DNA of 64,000 nucleotides from Neolewinella maritima (GTDB lineage Bacteria > Bacteroidota > Bacteroidia > Chitinophagales > Saprospiraceae): contig NZ_CAKLPZ010000001.1 in assembly GCF_923081025.1 (NCBI RefSeq), forward strand, positions 1,116,001-1,180,000, written 5' to 3'. Below are positions 19,175 through 26,548 of the stretch, piece after piece. The translations under genes were made by a program, and so were the position numbers. The notes under the pieces are model-generated. The model was not told the DNA's origin, ran no database searches, and saw only the letters and a list, made by a program, of their open reading frames with translations. Numbering within the stretch: position 1 is the stretch's first letter; every line of letters begins with the position of its first letter.

Positions 19175-19552
19175 ATGTTCAAGTATCTACCCTTTCTACT
19201 GGTCGTGTTCGTGTCCAGCAGCTGCGCTACGGTATTCACCGGTACGGCGGACGATATCTACTTCACCTCCCAGCCCTCCGGCGCGATGGTCTACCTGGAA
19301 GGGCACCCGCTGGGCCGCACCCCCCTGATCACCAAGGTGCCCCGCCGCACGCGCTCGCGCTACGTAACCTTCGAACTGGAGGGGCATCAGCCCGTGAGTC
19401 AGCTCATGACCACGCGACTCAACGCCGTGACCCTGGTCAACCTGCTCTGGTGGCCTGGATTCATCGTCGATGCAGTAATCGGCGCACTGGTCAAGCCCGA
19501 GTACGACCGCTACTATTCCGAACTATACGCGTATCCACCCGCGGAGGAGTAG
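19175..19552 (+). CDS. Small PEGA-like lipoprotein
   Basis: A 125-residue protein with lipobox VVFVSSSC and a PEGA-like stretch (YFTSQPSGAMVYLEGHPLGRTPL) found in surface proteins. Residues ~80-105 (LNAVTLVNLLWWPGFIVDAVIGAL) are hydrophobic and could be a membrane-associated hairpin. It is probably an envelope lipoprotein of unknown role. It stands alone on the plus strand between glgB and the CBM48/HhH gene, converging on the latter with a four-base gap. Confidence 0.75.
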   Translation: MFKYLPFLLVVFVSSSCATVFTGTADDIYFTSQPSGAMVYLEGHPLGRTPLITKVPRRTRSRYVTFELEGHQPVSQLMTTRLNAVTLVNLLWWPGFIVDAVIGALVKPEYDRYYSELYAYPPAEE

Positions 19553-19556
19553 CTGC

Positions 19557-20339
19557 CTACTTCTTGCCGCCCTTGAGGGTGTCCTGAAGCTTCTTCAACT
19601 CGTCCATCTTGCCGTTGGCAGCTAGGGTGGCCTGCTCCTGCCAGGTATCGTGCTGGGCCAGGCGGAAGCGCGCACCGGCTTTCTGTAGTACGTCGGCGAG
19701 TTGCTTCTCGCTGGCCTTGGCCAGCTCGGCGAAGCTGTTGATCCCCGCCTCATTGAGTAGACCGGCGATCTTCGGGCCTACGCCTTCGATCTTCTTCAGG
19801 TCGTCGGTTTTGGCCTTGGCGGCCTTCTTCGTGGCGGGTTTCTTGGCGGCAGGCTTCTTCGCTGCGGGCTTTTTCTTGGCGGTGGCCTTGGGGGTCACGA
19901 CCGGCTTGCTGGCCGGAGCGCTGGTAGCTGCTTCGATGGCATCGTCCTTCTTGGCAGTTGCTTTCTTCGCGGCGGGCTTTTTAGCGGCAGACTTTTTCGC
20001 GGCGGGCTTCTTGTCCGTACTCTTGTCTTCCTTGACCTCGTCCAGGGTGAAGCAGCAGTTCGTAGATCCGTGTCCGCTATCCGAGTAGCTGTCTACGGTA
20101 TCGTCGTTGGCCCAGTGGTGTCCATCGACCAGGTAGCGAAACTGGTAGGTGCCGGGGGTCAGTTCGGTAGCTCCGGTGTAGCCGTTCTTGCCCGAGCTGA
20201 GCTTTACGCCCTGGTCCCAGCTCCAGTCGTTGAAGTTGCCGAGTACACGTACGTCGCGGTCTGCTCCGACCCGCTCCTGGGCGAGCTCGAAGGATACCTT
20301 GTACGCTTTCTTAGATTTGACGAAAGTGGATGTGATCAT
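19557..20339 (-). CDS. CBM48 - lysine/alanine-rich - helix-hairpin-helix protein
   Basis: A 260-residue cytoplasmic protein (no signal peptide) with three parts. Residues ~1-95 form an isoamylase-type CBM48 (VRVLGNFNDWSWDQGVKL, YQFRYLVDGHHWANDD), expected to bind glycogen-like glucans. Residues ~98-185 are low-complexity Lys/Ala/Pro (repeated AAKKPAAKK, histone H1-like). Residues ~187-220 are a helix-hairpin-helix motif (LKKIEGVGPKIAGLLNEAGI), a fold that often binds DNA non-specifically, followed by a short helical tail. The ATG at 20337-20339 follows a full -33/-7 promoter. It has no catalytic domain, so a scaffold or tether role is inferred. GlgB upstream on the chromosome has a matching KA-rich tail. 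Confidence 0.85.
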   Translation of the reverse strand: MITSTFVKSKKAYKVSFELAQERVGADRDVRVLGNFNDWSWDQGVKLSSGKNGYTGATELTPGTYQFRYLVDGHHWANDDTVDSYSDSGHGSTNCCFTLDEVKEDKSTDKKPAAKKSAAKKPAAKKATAKKDDAIEAATSAPASKPVVTPKATAKKKPAAKKPAAKKPATKKAAKAKTDDLKKIEGVGPKIAGLLNEAGINSFAELAKASEKQLADVLQKAGARFRLAQHDTWQEQATLAANGKMDELKKLQDTLKGGKK

Positions 20340-20360
20340 GGTAGTGTAGATGAGTAAGTG

Positions 20361-20392
20361 CGAAATTAGCACCTTATGTACTGACCGTCAAA
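20361..20392 (-). promoter_or_regulatory. Bacteroidota-type promoter for the CBM48/HhH gene
   Basis: On the minus strand a TTTG (20392 to 20389) is followed after exactly 20 bases by TAATTTCG (20368 to 20361), fitting the TTTG-N19/20-TAnnTTTG architecture with one mismatch. The start codon is 21 bases further on. Confidence 0.6.
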
Positions 20393-20561
20393 GCATTGAG
20401 CAGTAATATCGGTGCATATGGTGCAACGTAAGCCCCGCTCTCAGGTTTGCATACGCAATTTGCTGGGGAGGCCGGGGTAAATTGAGAAAATAATTCCCGG
20501 CCAGCGGTACCGTCACGGAATATTCACCGGCTTTAGCTGGGGCGATATTTTTTCCAAATTT
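20393..20561. other. Intergenic region with a GC-rich hairpin
   Basis: No gene is visible here. An inverted repeat GGCCGGG (20470-20476) / CCCGGCC (20496-20502) has an AT-rich 19-base loop. It lies downstream of the thioesterase stop on the minus strand and may act as its transcription end, although no T-tract follows. Confidence 0.35.
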
Positions 20562-20990
20562 CTACCTGCGCTTCACCACCTGGCAGGTAATGCGCGACAC
20601 GCAGACCAGTTTATCGCGTTGATCGTGGATGTGAATCTCCCACACCTGCACCGTATTACCCACCCGTACCGGCCGCACGGTGCCCCGTACCCGCCCGCCT
20701 TCCGGCACACTGCGCAGGTGGGTGGCATTGATGTCTACCCCCACTACGATGTGCGTATCAGGCTCCGACAGGGACAGAAAGCCCGCCACGCTACCCAGGG
20801 TCTCGGCCAGGGCAACGGAGGCCCCGCCGTGCAGTAGGCGAAAGGGCTGTACGGTGCGCTCGTCTACCGGCATCTCGGCGACCAGGTAGTCGTCGCCGAT
20901 CTCGATAAAATTCATGCCCAGGGTATCGCCCAGGGTGCGTGGGCCCATGGCATTGAGGCCTTCCAGGGTGGGGGTAGTTTTCCAGATCAT
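20562..20990 (-). CDS. Hotdog-fold thioesterase (PaaI/YdiI-like)
   Basis: A 142-residue protein of the PaaI family: GMNFIEIGDDYLVAEMPVDE, then LLHGGASVALAETLGSVAG with the hotdog helix and its catalytic acidic residue, and VVGVDINATHLRSVPEG. It should hydrolyse an acyl-CoA; similarity to menaquinone-pathway DHNA-CoA thioesterases is possible, but no men genes are adjacent. It overlaps the peptidase T stop by four bases (ATGA), indicating translational coupling. Confidence 0.88.
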   Translation of the reverse strand: MIWKTTPTLEGLNAMGPRTLGDTLGMNFIEIGDDYLVAEMPVDERTVQPFRLLHGGASVALAETLGSVAGFLSLSEPDTHIVVGVDINATHLRSVPEGGRVRGTVRPVRVGNTVQVWEIHIHDQRDKLVCVSRITCQVVKRR

Positions 20991-22222
20991 TGGTGGGGTA
21001 GGGTATTCAGGCGGCTGATCTCGACGATGACCTCAGCTGCTTTTTGCATTTCGTAGACACTAGCCCATTCGTAGTGGGAGTGGAAGGCGTGCTCGCCGGC
21101 AAAGATATTCGGACAAGGTAGCCCCATAAAACTCAGCCGCGAGCCATCGGTGCCACCGCGAATGTGTGCGCGCCGCAGTTCCAAACCCACGGCGGTGATC
21201 GCCCGCTCCGCTAGCTGCAATACGCGGGGGTGCAGGTCGAGTACCTCCTTCATGTTGCGGTACTGCTCGGTCACCTCCAGGTGGATGAAGCTATTGGGGT
21301 AGCGCGGACCCACCTCCTGAATTACGTCTCGCAGTAGCTGGGCGTGATCCTCCAGACGGGCCGTGACAAAGTCCCGCAGGATCAGGTCGATCCGTGCGCT
21401 CTCGGCCTTGCCGGTCACGGCCACGGGGTGAATAAAGCCTTCCTTATCCGCCGTCGTTTCCGGACTCAACCGGTCCTTCGGCAGCGCGGCCAGGATGTCA
21501 GCGGCGATCTTCACGGCGTTCTCCAGCTTGCCCTTCGCGAAGCCCGGGTGACTGCTTACGCCCGCGATATTGATCACGGCGGCGTCGGCGCTGAAGGTCT
21601 CGTCCTCCACGCTGCCCCGCGTTTCTCCGTCGATGGTGTAACCGAAGTCGGCATCCAGCTTGTTCATATCCACTGCATTCACGCCGCGGCCGATCTCCTC
21701 GTCTGGCGTGAACAGGATCCGCAGTCGCCCGTGGGGGATCTCTGGATGTTCTAGCAGGTACTCCACGGCAGCCATGATCGCAGCCAGGCCAGATTTGTTA
21801 TCCGCACCCAGCAGGGTAGTGCCGCTGGCCGTGACGATCGTGTGGCCGATATTTTGCCGCAGCCCGTCGAAGTCATCCGCCCGCAGGACCACGCGCGGAT
21901 CGTCGGGCAGCACCAGGTCTTGCCCCTCATAATTTTCGTGCACTATCGGCTTGACGCCGCTACCGCTTGCATCCGGACTAGTATCCATATGCGCACAGAA
22001 GCAGATCGTGGGTACGGCTTCCTGTCCGGGGCTAGCCGGCAGGGTCGCATACACGTAGCCGTGGGCGTCCAATTCGGCATCCGCCAGGCCGAGCTCGCGC
22101 AGTTCCCGGGCTAGCAGCCGGCCCAGGTCTTTTTGTTTCTCGGTAGACGGCTGCGTCGGCGAGCTGGCATCCGACTGGGTATCGATCTGCACGTAGCGTA
22201 GGAAACGGGGTAGGATGTTCAT
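20987..22222 (-). CDS. pepT: Peptidase T (tripeptide aminopeptidase)
   Basis: A 411-residue M20 metallopeptidase releasing N-terminal residues from tripeptides in the cytoplasm. Metal and catalytic motifs are present: FCAHMDTSPD (His and Asp), LLGADNKSGLA (bridging Asp), FTPDEEIGRG (catalytic and metal Glu), YTIDGE, and the final GTDGSRLSFMGLPCPNIFAGE with HSHYEW. The N-terminus MNILPRFLRYVQIDTQS is typical. The leader just before its ATG is C-rich (seven C in a row) and shares CTACAGAACTAC with the leader of the divergent mtfA-like gene. Confidence 0.95.
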   Translation of the reverse strand: MNILPRFLRYVQIDTQSDASSPTQPSTEKQKDLGRLLARELRELGLADAELDAHGYVYATLPASPGQEAVPTICFCAHMDTSPDASGSGVKPIVHENYEGQDLVLPDDPRVVLRADDFDGLRQNIGHTIVTASGTTLLGADNKSGLAAIMAAVEYLLEHPEIPHGRLRILFTPDEEIGRGVNAVDMNKLDADFGYTIDGETRGSVEDETFSADAAVINIAGVSSHPGFAKGKLENAVKIAADILAALPKDRLSPETTADKEGFIHPVAVTGKAESARIDLILRDFVTARLEDHAQLLRDVIQEVGPRYPNSFIHLEVTEQYRNMKEVLDLHPRVLQLAERAITAVGLELRRAHIRGGTDGSRLSFMGLPCPNIFAGEHAFHSHYEWASVYEMQKAAEVIVEISRLNTLPHQ

Positions 22223-22516
22223 GGGGGGGAGTAGTTCTGTAGGGCCGGCGGTGGAGATGTGGTAGATGTTGGAGGCGTGGTAGACATCACCGGGGGGCGG
22301 GGCCGCAGGTGCAGAGATTGCTAAGGGGCAATGTACTACCTACCAAACTTCGCCAGCCTACCTACCCCAAGCCCAACCACCGAACCTCACCACTCTTACC
22401 GAACTACCCAACTACAATACCACAGAACTACAGAACTACCCAACAGAACAAACACCCCCACTTACTACATCTAATCAACACACCGCACCTGCGACCCCGC
22501 CCCATCCTTCTACCTT
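22223..22516. other. Divergent intergenic region with asymmetric C/A-rich leaders
   Basis: Between the divergent pepT and MtfA-like genes the coding strand of each gene is poor in G near its start. On the plus strand 22330-22484 is almost G-free (C/A/T words such as CTACCTACC and GAACTACCCAAC). The pepT leader reads similarly on the minus strand. Both contain CTACAGAACTAC. Two inverted copies of a GC-rich 19-mer lie inside (see repeat entry). No TAnnTTTG box or ORF of note is visible. Confidence 0.5.
22294..22503. repeat. Imperfect 19-bp inverted repeat (copies of the GCACCTGCG element)
   Basis: The left arm 22294-22312 (GGGGCGGGGCCGCAGGTGC) and right arm 22485-22503 match at 18 of 19 positions as reverse complements, 172 bases apart. 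GGTAGA lies just outside both arms. Both are members of a small dispersed element with core GCACCTGCG that also occurs at 30689 and 55264. Confidence 0.75.
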
Positions 22517-23353
22517 ATGACTACTGAAGCTACCCTCGTCGCCCTGCTCGTACTGGCGATTGCCGGGGGACTGTTCTACTACATCTTTCGCGAGGAGCCT
22601 ATGGGGCCGCTACCGGAGTTCAGGAAGCAATGGCGGCGGCTGCTGCGCAAGCAGGTGACCTTCTACAAGACACTGGACCGCAAGCAAAAGAAGCGCTTCC
22701 AGCAGCGGATGCGCTACTTCTTCCAGCGGGTGACCATTACGGGCGTAGACACCGAAGTGACCGAGCTGGACCGGGTGCTGGTGGCCGCCAGCGGACTCAT
22801 CCCCACCTTCGGCTTCGAGAACTGGAACCAGTACCCTAAACTGCGCGAGGTACTGCTGTATAAGACCACCTTCAATAAGGACACCTTCGCTACCGAAGGC
22901 AAGGGCCGAAATATCGCCGGCATGGTGGGCGGCGGCTACATGAACGGCAAGCTGCTGCTCAGTCAGCAGGCCCTGCGGCGCGGCTTTGCCAATAGCGGAC
23001 GCGACAATACCGGCATCCACGAATTTACCCACTTGCTCGATAAGGCGGACGGCGAGACGGACGGCATCCCCGACTACTTCCTGGACAATCAGTACCTCAT
23101 CCCCTGGGTGGAGATGATGCGCGGGGAGATGGAAGCCATCGAGCGCGGTGGCTCGGATATCGACAACTACGCCACTACCAACAAGGCCGAGTTCTTCGCC
23201 GTAGCCGCCGAGTACTTCTTCAACCGGCCGGCGGCCTTCGCCCAGAAGCACCCACGGCTCTTCGCCCTGATGGAGCGCATCTTTCACCAGGACCTCGACA
23301 ACGACGGCGGAGTAGGAACGGTAGACCACCAGGACCCGATCGCCAAGGCCTAG
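22517..23353 (+). CDS. MtfA-like zinc peptidase, membrane-anchored
   Basis: A 278-residue protein with an N-terminal transmembrane segment (LVALLVLAIAGGLFYYIF) followed by an MtfA/DgsA-type domain. The zinc motif is GIHEFTHLLDKADGETDG (HExxH) near residues 170-185, with a downstream third ligand in KAEFFAVAAEYFF near 225. E. coli MtfA is an aminopeptidase that binds the Mlc repressor; that partner is not expected here, so the role is open. It ends 37 bases before the ATP-grasp-like gene on the same strand. Confidence 0.85.
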   Translation: MTTEATLVALLVLAIAGGLFYYIFREEPMGPLPEFRKQWRRLLRKQVTFYKTLDRKQKKRFQQRMRYFFQRVTITGVDTEVTELDRVLVAASGLIPTFGFENWNQYPKLREVLLYKTTFNKDTFATEGKGRNIAGMVGGGYMNGKLLLSQQALRRGFANSGRDNTGIHEFTHLLDKADGETDGIPDYFLDNQYLIPWVEMMRGEMEAIERGGSDIDNYATTNKAEFFAVAAEYFFNRPAAFAQKHPRLFALMERIFHQDLDNDGGVGTVDHQDPIAKA

Positions 23354-23390
23354 GTGCAAACAAGTAAACCGGCGCGGGGTTAGGTGACCT

Positions 23391-24581
23391 ATGATTCCTG
23401 CCCTCCGCCGCCAGTACAACGATGCCTTTACCAACGAAGCCTACCGGGCCATGATGGACTGGCTGGGCGGACAGTACGGCCTCACCCCCAAGTTTCACGT
23501 TGCGGAAACCCCCGTATTCTTCCCCCGCGCGTTCCGCGAGCGGGTGCTGGCAGCCTGTGACGACGTACTATCGGTCATCGCCGCACCTGGCTACGCCGAG
23601 CGGGCGGCGGCGGCCATCCCCGAAGGTGAAAACGTACCCAATCAGTCGGACCGCCCCCTGTTCATGCAACTCGACTTCGGGGTATGCCGCGACGAGGATG
23701 GCAGCCTGACCCCCCAGCTGGTCGAGGTACAGGGCTTTCCCTCGCTGTACCACTTTCAGTCGCTGCTGGACCGGAGCTTTCGCCAGTTCTTCCCCGTGCC
23801 GAAGGGCTTTTCCGCACGCTTCGATGGCTCTACGCCCGAGGAGTATTTGGAGCTTTTGCGCCGTACCATCCTGGGTGATCAGGCTCCCGAGCACGTTGTT
23901 ATCCTCGAAGTAGACCCCAAGGTGCAGACTACGCGCATCGACCTGGTCGTAGCGGCCGCCGAGCTTGGCATCGCCGAGCTCTGCATCAGTGAGCTGGAGC
24001 TGACCGACGGCAAACTCTACTACGACAATAAGGGGGCGCGGACGCAGGTGCGCAGGATCTACAACCGCGTCATCTTTGACGACCTCAAGGCTCATCCGGA
24101 GCTCAGGCGGCAATTCAACATGATCGAGCGGGTCGATGTAGAGTGGGCCGGGCACCCGAACTGGTTCTTCCTCATCAGCAAGTACAGCCTGCCCTTTATG
24201 GACTCGCCCTACGTGCCCGAGACCCACTTTGTCTCCGAGCTGGACCAGTATCCCGAGCCGCTGACTGACTACGTCCTCAAACCCCTCTACAGCTTCGCCG
24301 GTATGGGTGTGAACCTTCATCCTACGGTGGCAGACCTGGAGGCACTGGATACGCCCGAGCACTACATTCTGCAAAAGAAGGTGACATACGTGCCGATCGT
24401 AGAGACGCTCGACGAGCCGGCACGTGTAGAACTGCGCATGATGTACCTCTGGCCGCCGGACGCCGACCGCCCGGTTCTGGTCAACAACCTCGTGCGGCTG
24501 TCGAAGGGGGAGATGATCGGTGTGCGGTACAACGCCGGCAAGACTTGGGTGGGGGGTACCCTGGGCTACTTCGAAGAATAA
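23391..24581 (+). CDS. ATP-grasp-like protein of unknown substrate
   Basis: A 396-residue soluble protein. Several stretches resemble ATP-grasp ligases of the glutathionylspermidine-synthase type: LTPQLVEVQGFPSLYHFQ near residue 110, RIYNRVIFDD near 222, YVLKPLYSFAGMGVNL near 295 (Lys-Pro and glycine loop) and YILQKKVTYVPIVETL near 325 with a following RVELRMMYLWP. This would imply ATP-dependent carboxylate-amine ligation, but assignment is by motif impression only. It follows the MtfA-like gene closely and precedes the exported pyrophosphatase by 38 bases. Confidence 0.6.
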   Translation: MIPALRRQYNDAFTNEAYRAMMDWLGGQYGLTPKFHVAETPVFFPRAFRERVLAACDDVLSVIAAPGYAERAAAAIPEGENVPNQSDRPLFMQLDFGVCRDEDGSLTPQLVEVQGFPSLYHFQSLLDRSFRQFFPVPKGFSARFDGSTPEEYLELLRRTILGDQAPEHVVILEVDPKVQTTRIDLVVAAAELGIAELCISELELTDGKLYYDNKGARTQVRRIYNRVIFDDLKAHPELRRQFNMIERVDVEWAGHPNWFFLISKYSLPFMDSPYVPETHFVSELDQYPEPLTDYVLKPLYSFAGMGVNLHPTVADLEALDTPEHYILQKKVTYVPIVETLDEPARVELRMMYLWPPDADRPVLVNNLVRLSKGEMIGVRYNAGKTWVGGTLGYFEE

Positions 24582-24619
24582 TTATGGTGACCTTGTGCCC
24601 TTACTGAGTCCTATCCTAT

Positions 24620-25270
24620 ATGATGCGTACGTTCTTTTTGCTCCTGCTGGGGCTACTGCTCGCCTGCGACCCAAACCCAACCGTGACGGACGGCGGCGCG
24701 ACTACCTTAGTTGCCGACACGGTCGACCCCTATACGATTGCGAGCAGGGCAGGGGAGTACCTCAATGTCATCGTGGAGATCCCCGCCGGCACGAATCACA
24801 AGATCGAATACCATCCGCAGAGCGGCTACGTTAACGATACCCTGGCCGACGGCGCGCAGCGCGTGATCAACTTTCTGCCCTACCCGGGCAACTACGGCTT
24901 CGTACCCTCCACGCTGATGGACCGGGCGCGGGGTGGGGACGGCGACGCGCTCGACGTGCTGGTGATCGGGGAGAGTGTACCAACGGGTACGCAACTGCAC
25001 GTGCAGCCCATCGCTACGCTCCTGCTGCGCGACCGCGGAGAGATCGACACCAAGATCATCGCCGTGCCCGCAGCGGCGGCCGACCGTGTCTACCTGGCCG
25101 ATAATTTTCTGGACTTCAGTCTGGGTAACGATGCGGCTAAGCGCATCATCGAAACTTGGTTCCTGAACTACAAGGGCTACAGTACGGTGGAGCTGCTGCG
25201 CTGGGAAGACGAGCGCTACGCCTGGCGCGAAGTCGATAAGTGGACGACGGACACGCTGACCATTCAATAA
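24620..25270 (+). CDS. Inorganic pyrophosphatase, lipoprotein form
   Basis: A 216-residue family I pyrophosphatase preceded by a lipoprotein signal (FLLLLLGLLLAC). Core motifs: VEIPAGTNHKIEYHP, LPYPGNYGFVPSTL and GGDGDALDVLVIG with the metal-binding Asp triad, then IDTKIIAVP. Classical members are cytoplasmic; this one should face the periplasm or be surface-attached, where it could recover phosphate from pyrophosphate. Two ATG codons are adjacent (24620 and 24623); either fits. No phosphate-uptake genes are nearby. Confidence 0.9.
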   Translation: MMRTFFLLLLGLLLACDPNPTVTDGGATTLVADTVDPYTIASRAGEYLNVIVEIPAGTNHKIEYHPQSGYVNDTLADGAQRVINFLPYPGNYGFVPSTLMDRARGGDGDALDVLVIGESVPTGTQLHVQPIATLLLRDRGEIDTKIIAVPAAAADRVYLADNFLDFSLGNDAAKRIIETWFLNYKGYSTVELLRWEDERYAWREVDKWTTDTLTIQ

Positions 25271-25405
25271 GTTAAATTTCAAATAATTTGTGTCATTTAT
25301 CGAGCAAATGGGGCGGTGGCCCGTTACATTTACCCATACGGGCCTTGCGTGCCCGGATATATAGATGATTCGCTCCGTTTTTAGTGAATCCCAACCCTGT
25401 CACAT
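25271..25405. other. Intergenic region between ppa-like gene and rlpA
   Basis: It holds a GGCCCGT / ACGGGCC hairpin (25318-25324, 25338-25344; no T-tract) that may end the pyrophosphatase transcript, and a small palindrome CAAATAATTTG at 25280-25290 whose 11 bases recur as the core of the 43121-43143 palindrome. No clear -7 box was found for rlpA. Confidence 0.4.
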
Positions 25406-26326
25406 ATGAAACTTCTTCTCCTCAGTACGTTCCTCTCCGCTTCTGCCCTGCTTAGTGCGCAGAGCTTCGAGTGGAACACCAGTCATTCAGCCCCCGCTGC
25501 ACACCCCAAGGAAGTGCAGGCCAGTGAAGTAAAGACCTACGACGGTACGCTGCCCGAGCGCGAGCAGGGTGTAGCCGGCGTGTACGATGCTAGCGCCCGT
25601 GGCAAGCAAACGGCCTACGGCGAGACCTACGAAGCCACCGAAATGACCGGCGGTCACCCCGCCCTGCCACTCGGTACCCTACTCCGGGTCACCAACACGG
25701 AAAATGGACGTACCGTAGTCGTGCGGGTCACCGATAAGGGACAGGAGTGCACCGACTGCCTGGTTACGCTCAGCGAAACAGCCGCCGCCCGCCTCGGCAT
25801 CGCCGGTCGTGGCGCGGTCAGCCTGGAGCGCGCCGGATTCAGCAACTGGAACCCCGTGCCCACCGGTGATACCGCAGCCAGCCCCGCTACCTACGGCACT
25901 ACGAACGACAGTACGCCCAAGTCCGCCGTCGAGCAGCCCGCCACCTTCAACCGCTACGCCGTGGCACGCCCCGCTGCCGCTGCAGTACGTGTAGATCCTC
26001 CCACGCCCACCGTCCCCGAGCAGCAGGCCGCCCGCGGTGCATCGGCCCCCCGTCCAGCAGCAATCGCTGCGACACCGGCACCGGCCTCGGGTACCTATGC
26101 AGTACAACTAGCCGCCTACAACAACGAGACTTACGCCCTACGCCGGGTAGAGGAGCTGAAAGAACAGGGCATCAATGACGTGTACTACCGCGCGATCACT
26201 AAGCCGGACGGCGAAGTAATCAACCGGGTCTACGCCGGAGCCTTCGTCAACGTGACGGAAGCGCAGGCTGCCGCAAAGACCATCCAGGGCAAGTTCAACA
26301 TCGCCGGCATCGTAGCCAAGATGTAA
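25406..26326 (+). CDS. rlpA: RlpA-like septal protein with SPOR domain
   Basis: A 306-residue exported protein (signal ending ALLSAQ). Residues ~50-145 form a double-psi beta-barrel RlpA domain (GVYDASARGKQTAYGETY, LPLGTLLRVTNTENGRTVV, VRVTDKGQECTDCLVTLS). A Pro/Ala-rich linker and a C-terminal SPOR domain (YAVQLAAYNNETYALRRVEE) follow. RlpA proteins are lytic transglycosylases at the septum in some species and SPOR recruits them there. The barrel's Asp is retained (TDKG), but the equivalent of the usual catalytic region cannot be checked without alignment. A strong terminator follows at once. Confidence 0.88.
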   Translation: MKLLLLSTFLSASALLSAQSFEWNTSHSAPAAHPKEVQASEVKTYDGTLPEREQGVAGVYDASARGKQTAYGETYEATEMTGGHPALPLGTLLRVTNTENGRTVVVRVTDKGQECTDCLVTLSETAAARLGIAGRGAVSLERAGFSNWNPVPTGDTAASPATYGTTNDSTPKSAVEQPATFNRYAVARPAAAAVRVDPPTPTVPEQQAARGASAPRPAAIAATPAPASGTYAVQLAAYNNETYALRRVEELKEQGINDVYYRAITKPDGEVINRVYAGAFVNVTEAQAAAKTIQGKFNIAGIVAKM

Positions 26327-26359
26327 ACCAAGCTGAGCCGACAAACTGTATTCTCCCGA

Positions 26360-26390
26360 GACGCAAGATGAAGATCTTGCGTCTTTTTTT
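26360..26390 (+). terminator. Intrinsic terminator after rlpA
   Basis: A perfect 10-bp stem GACGCAAGAT / ATCTTGCGTC with a GAAG loop is followed by seven T, 33 bases after the rlpA stop. Confidence 0.92.
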
Positions 26391-26406
26391 ACGCCATACC
26401 GAACGT

Positions 26407-26468
26407 TGTCATATGACAGTTTAAAATTTTAGTCTAGTATTGTGTGAAACAACCGACTTAACGTCGGT
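26407..26468. promoter_or_regulatory. Candidate operator palindrome and hairpin upstream of the ThuA gene
   Basis: TGTCATATGACA (26407-26418) is a perfect 12-bp palindrome suited to a dimeric regulator. ACCGAC (26452-26457) / GTCGGT (26463-26468) forms a six-bp hairpin in the presumed leader. Both lie in the 158-base gap between the rlpA terminator and the ThuA start. No standard -7 box was seen. Confidence 0.35.
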
Positions 26469-26548
26469 GAATCAAGGGTTCCAACAAATAAGCGGTAAAA
26501 CCAAAGCAAGGTGACACCGTTTGTAGTACGACACATACCGAAAATACT

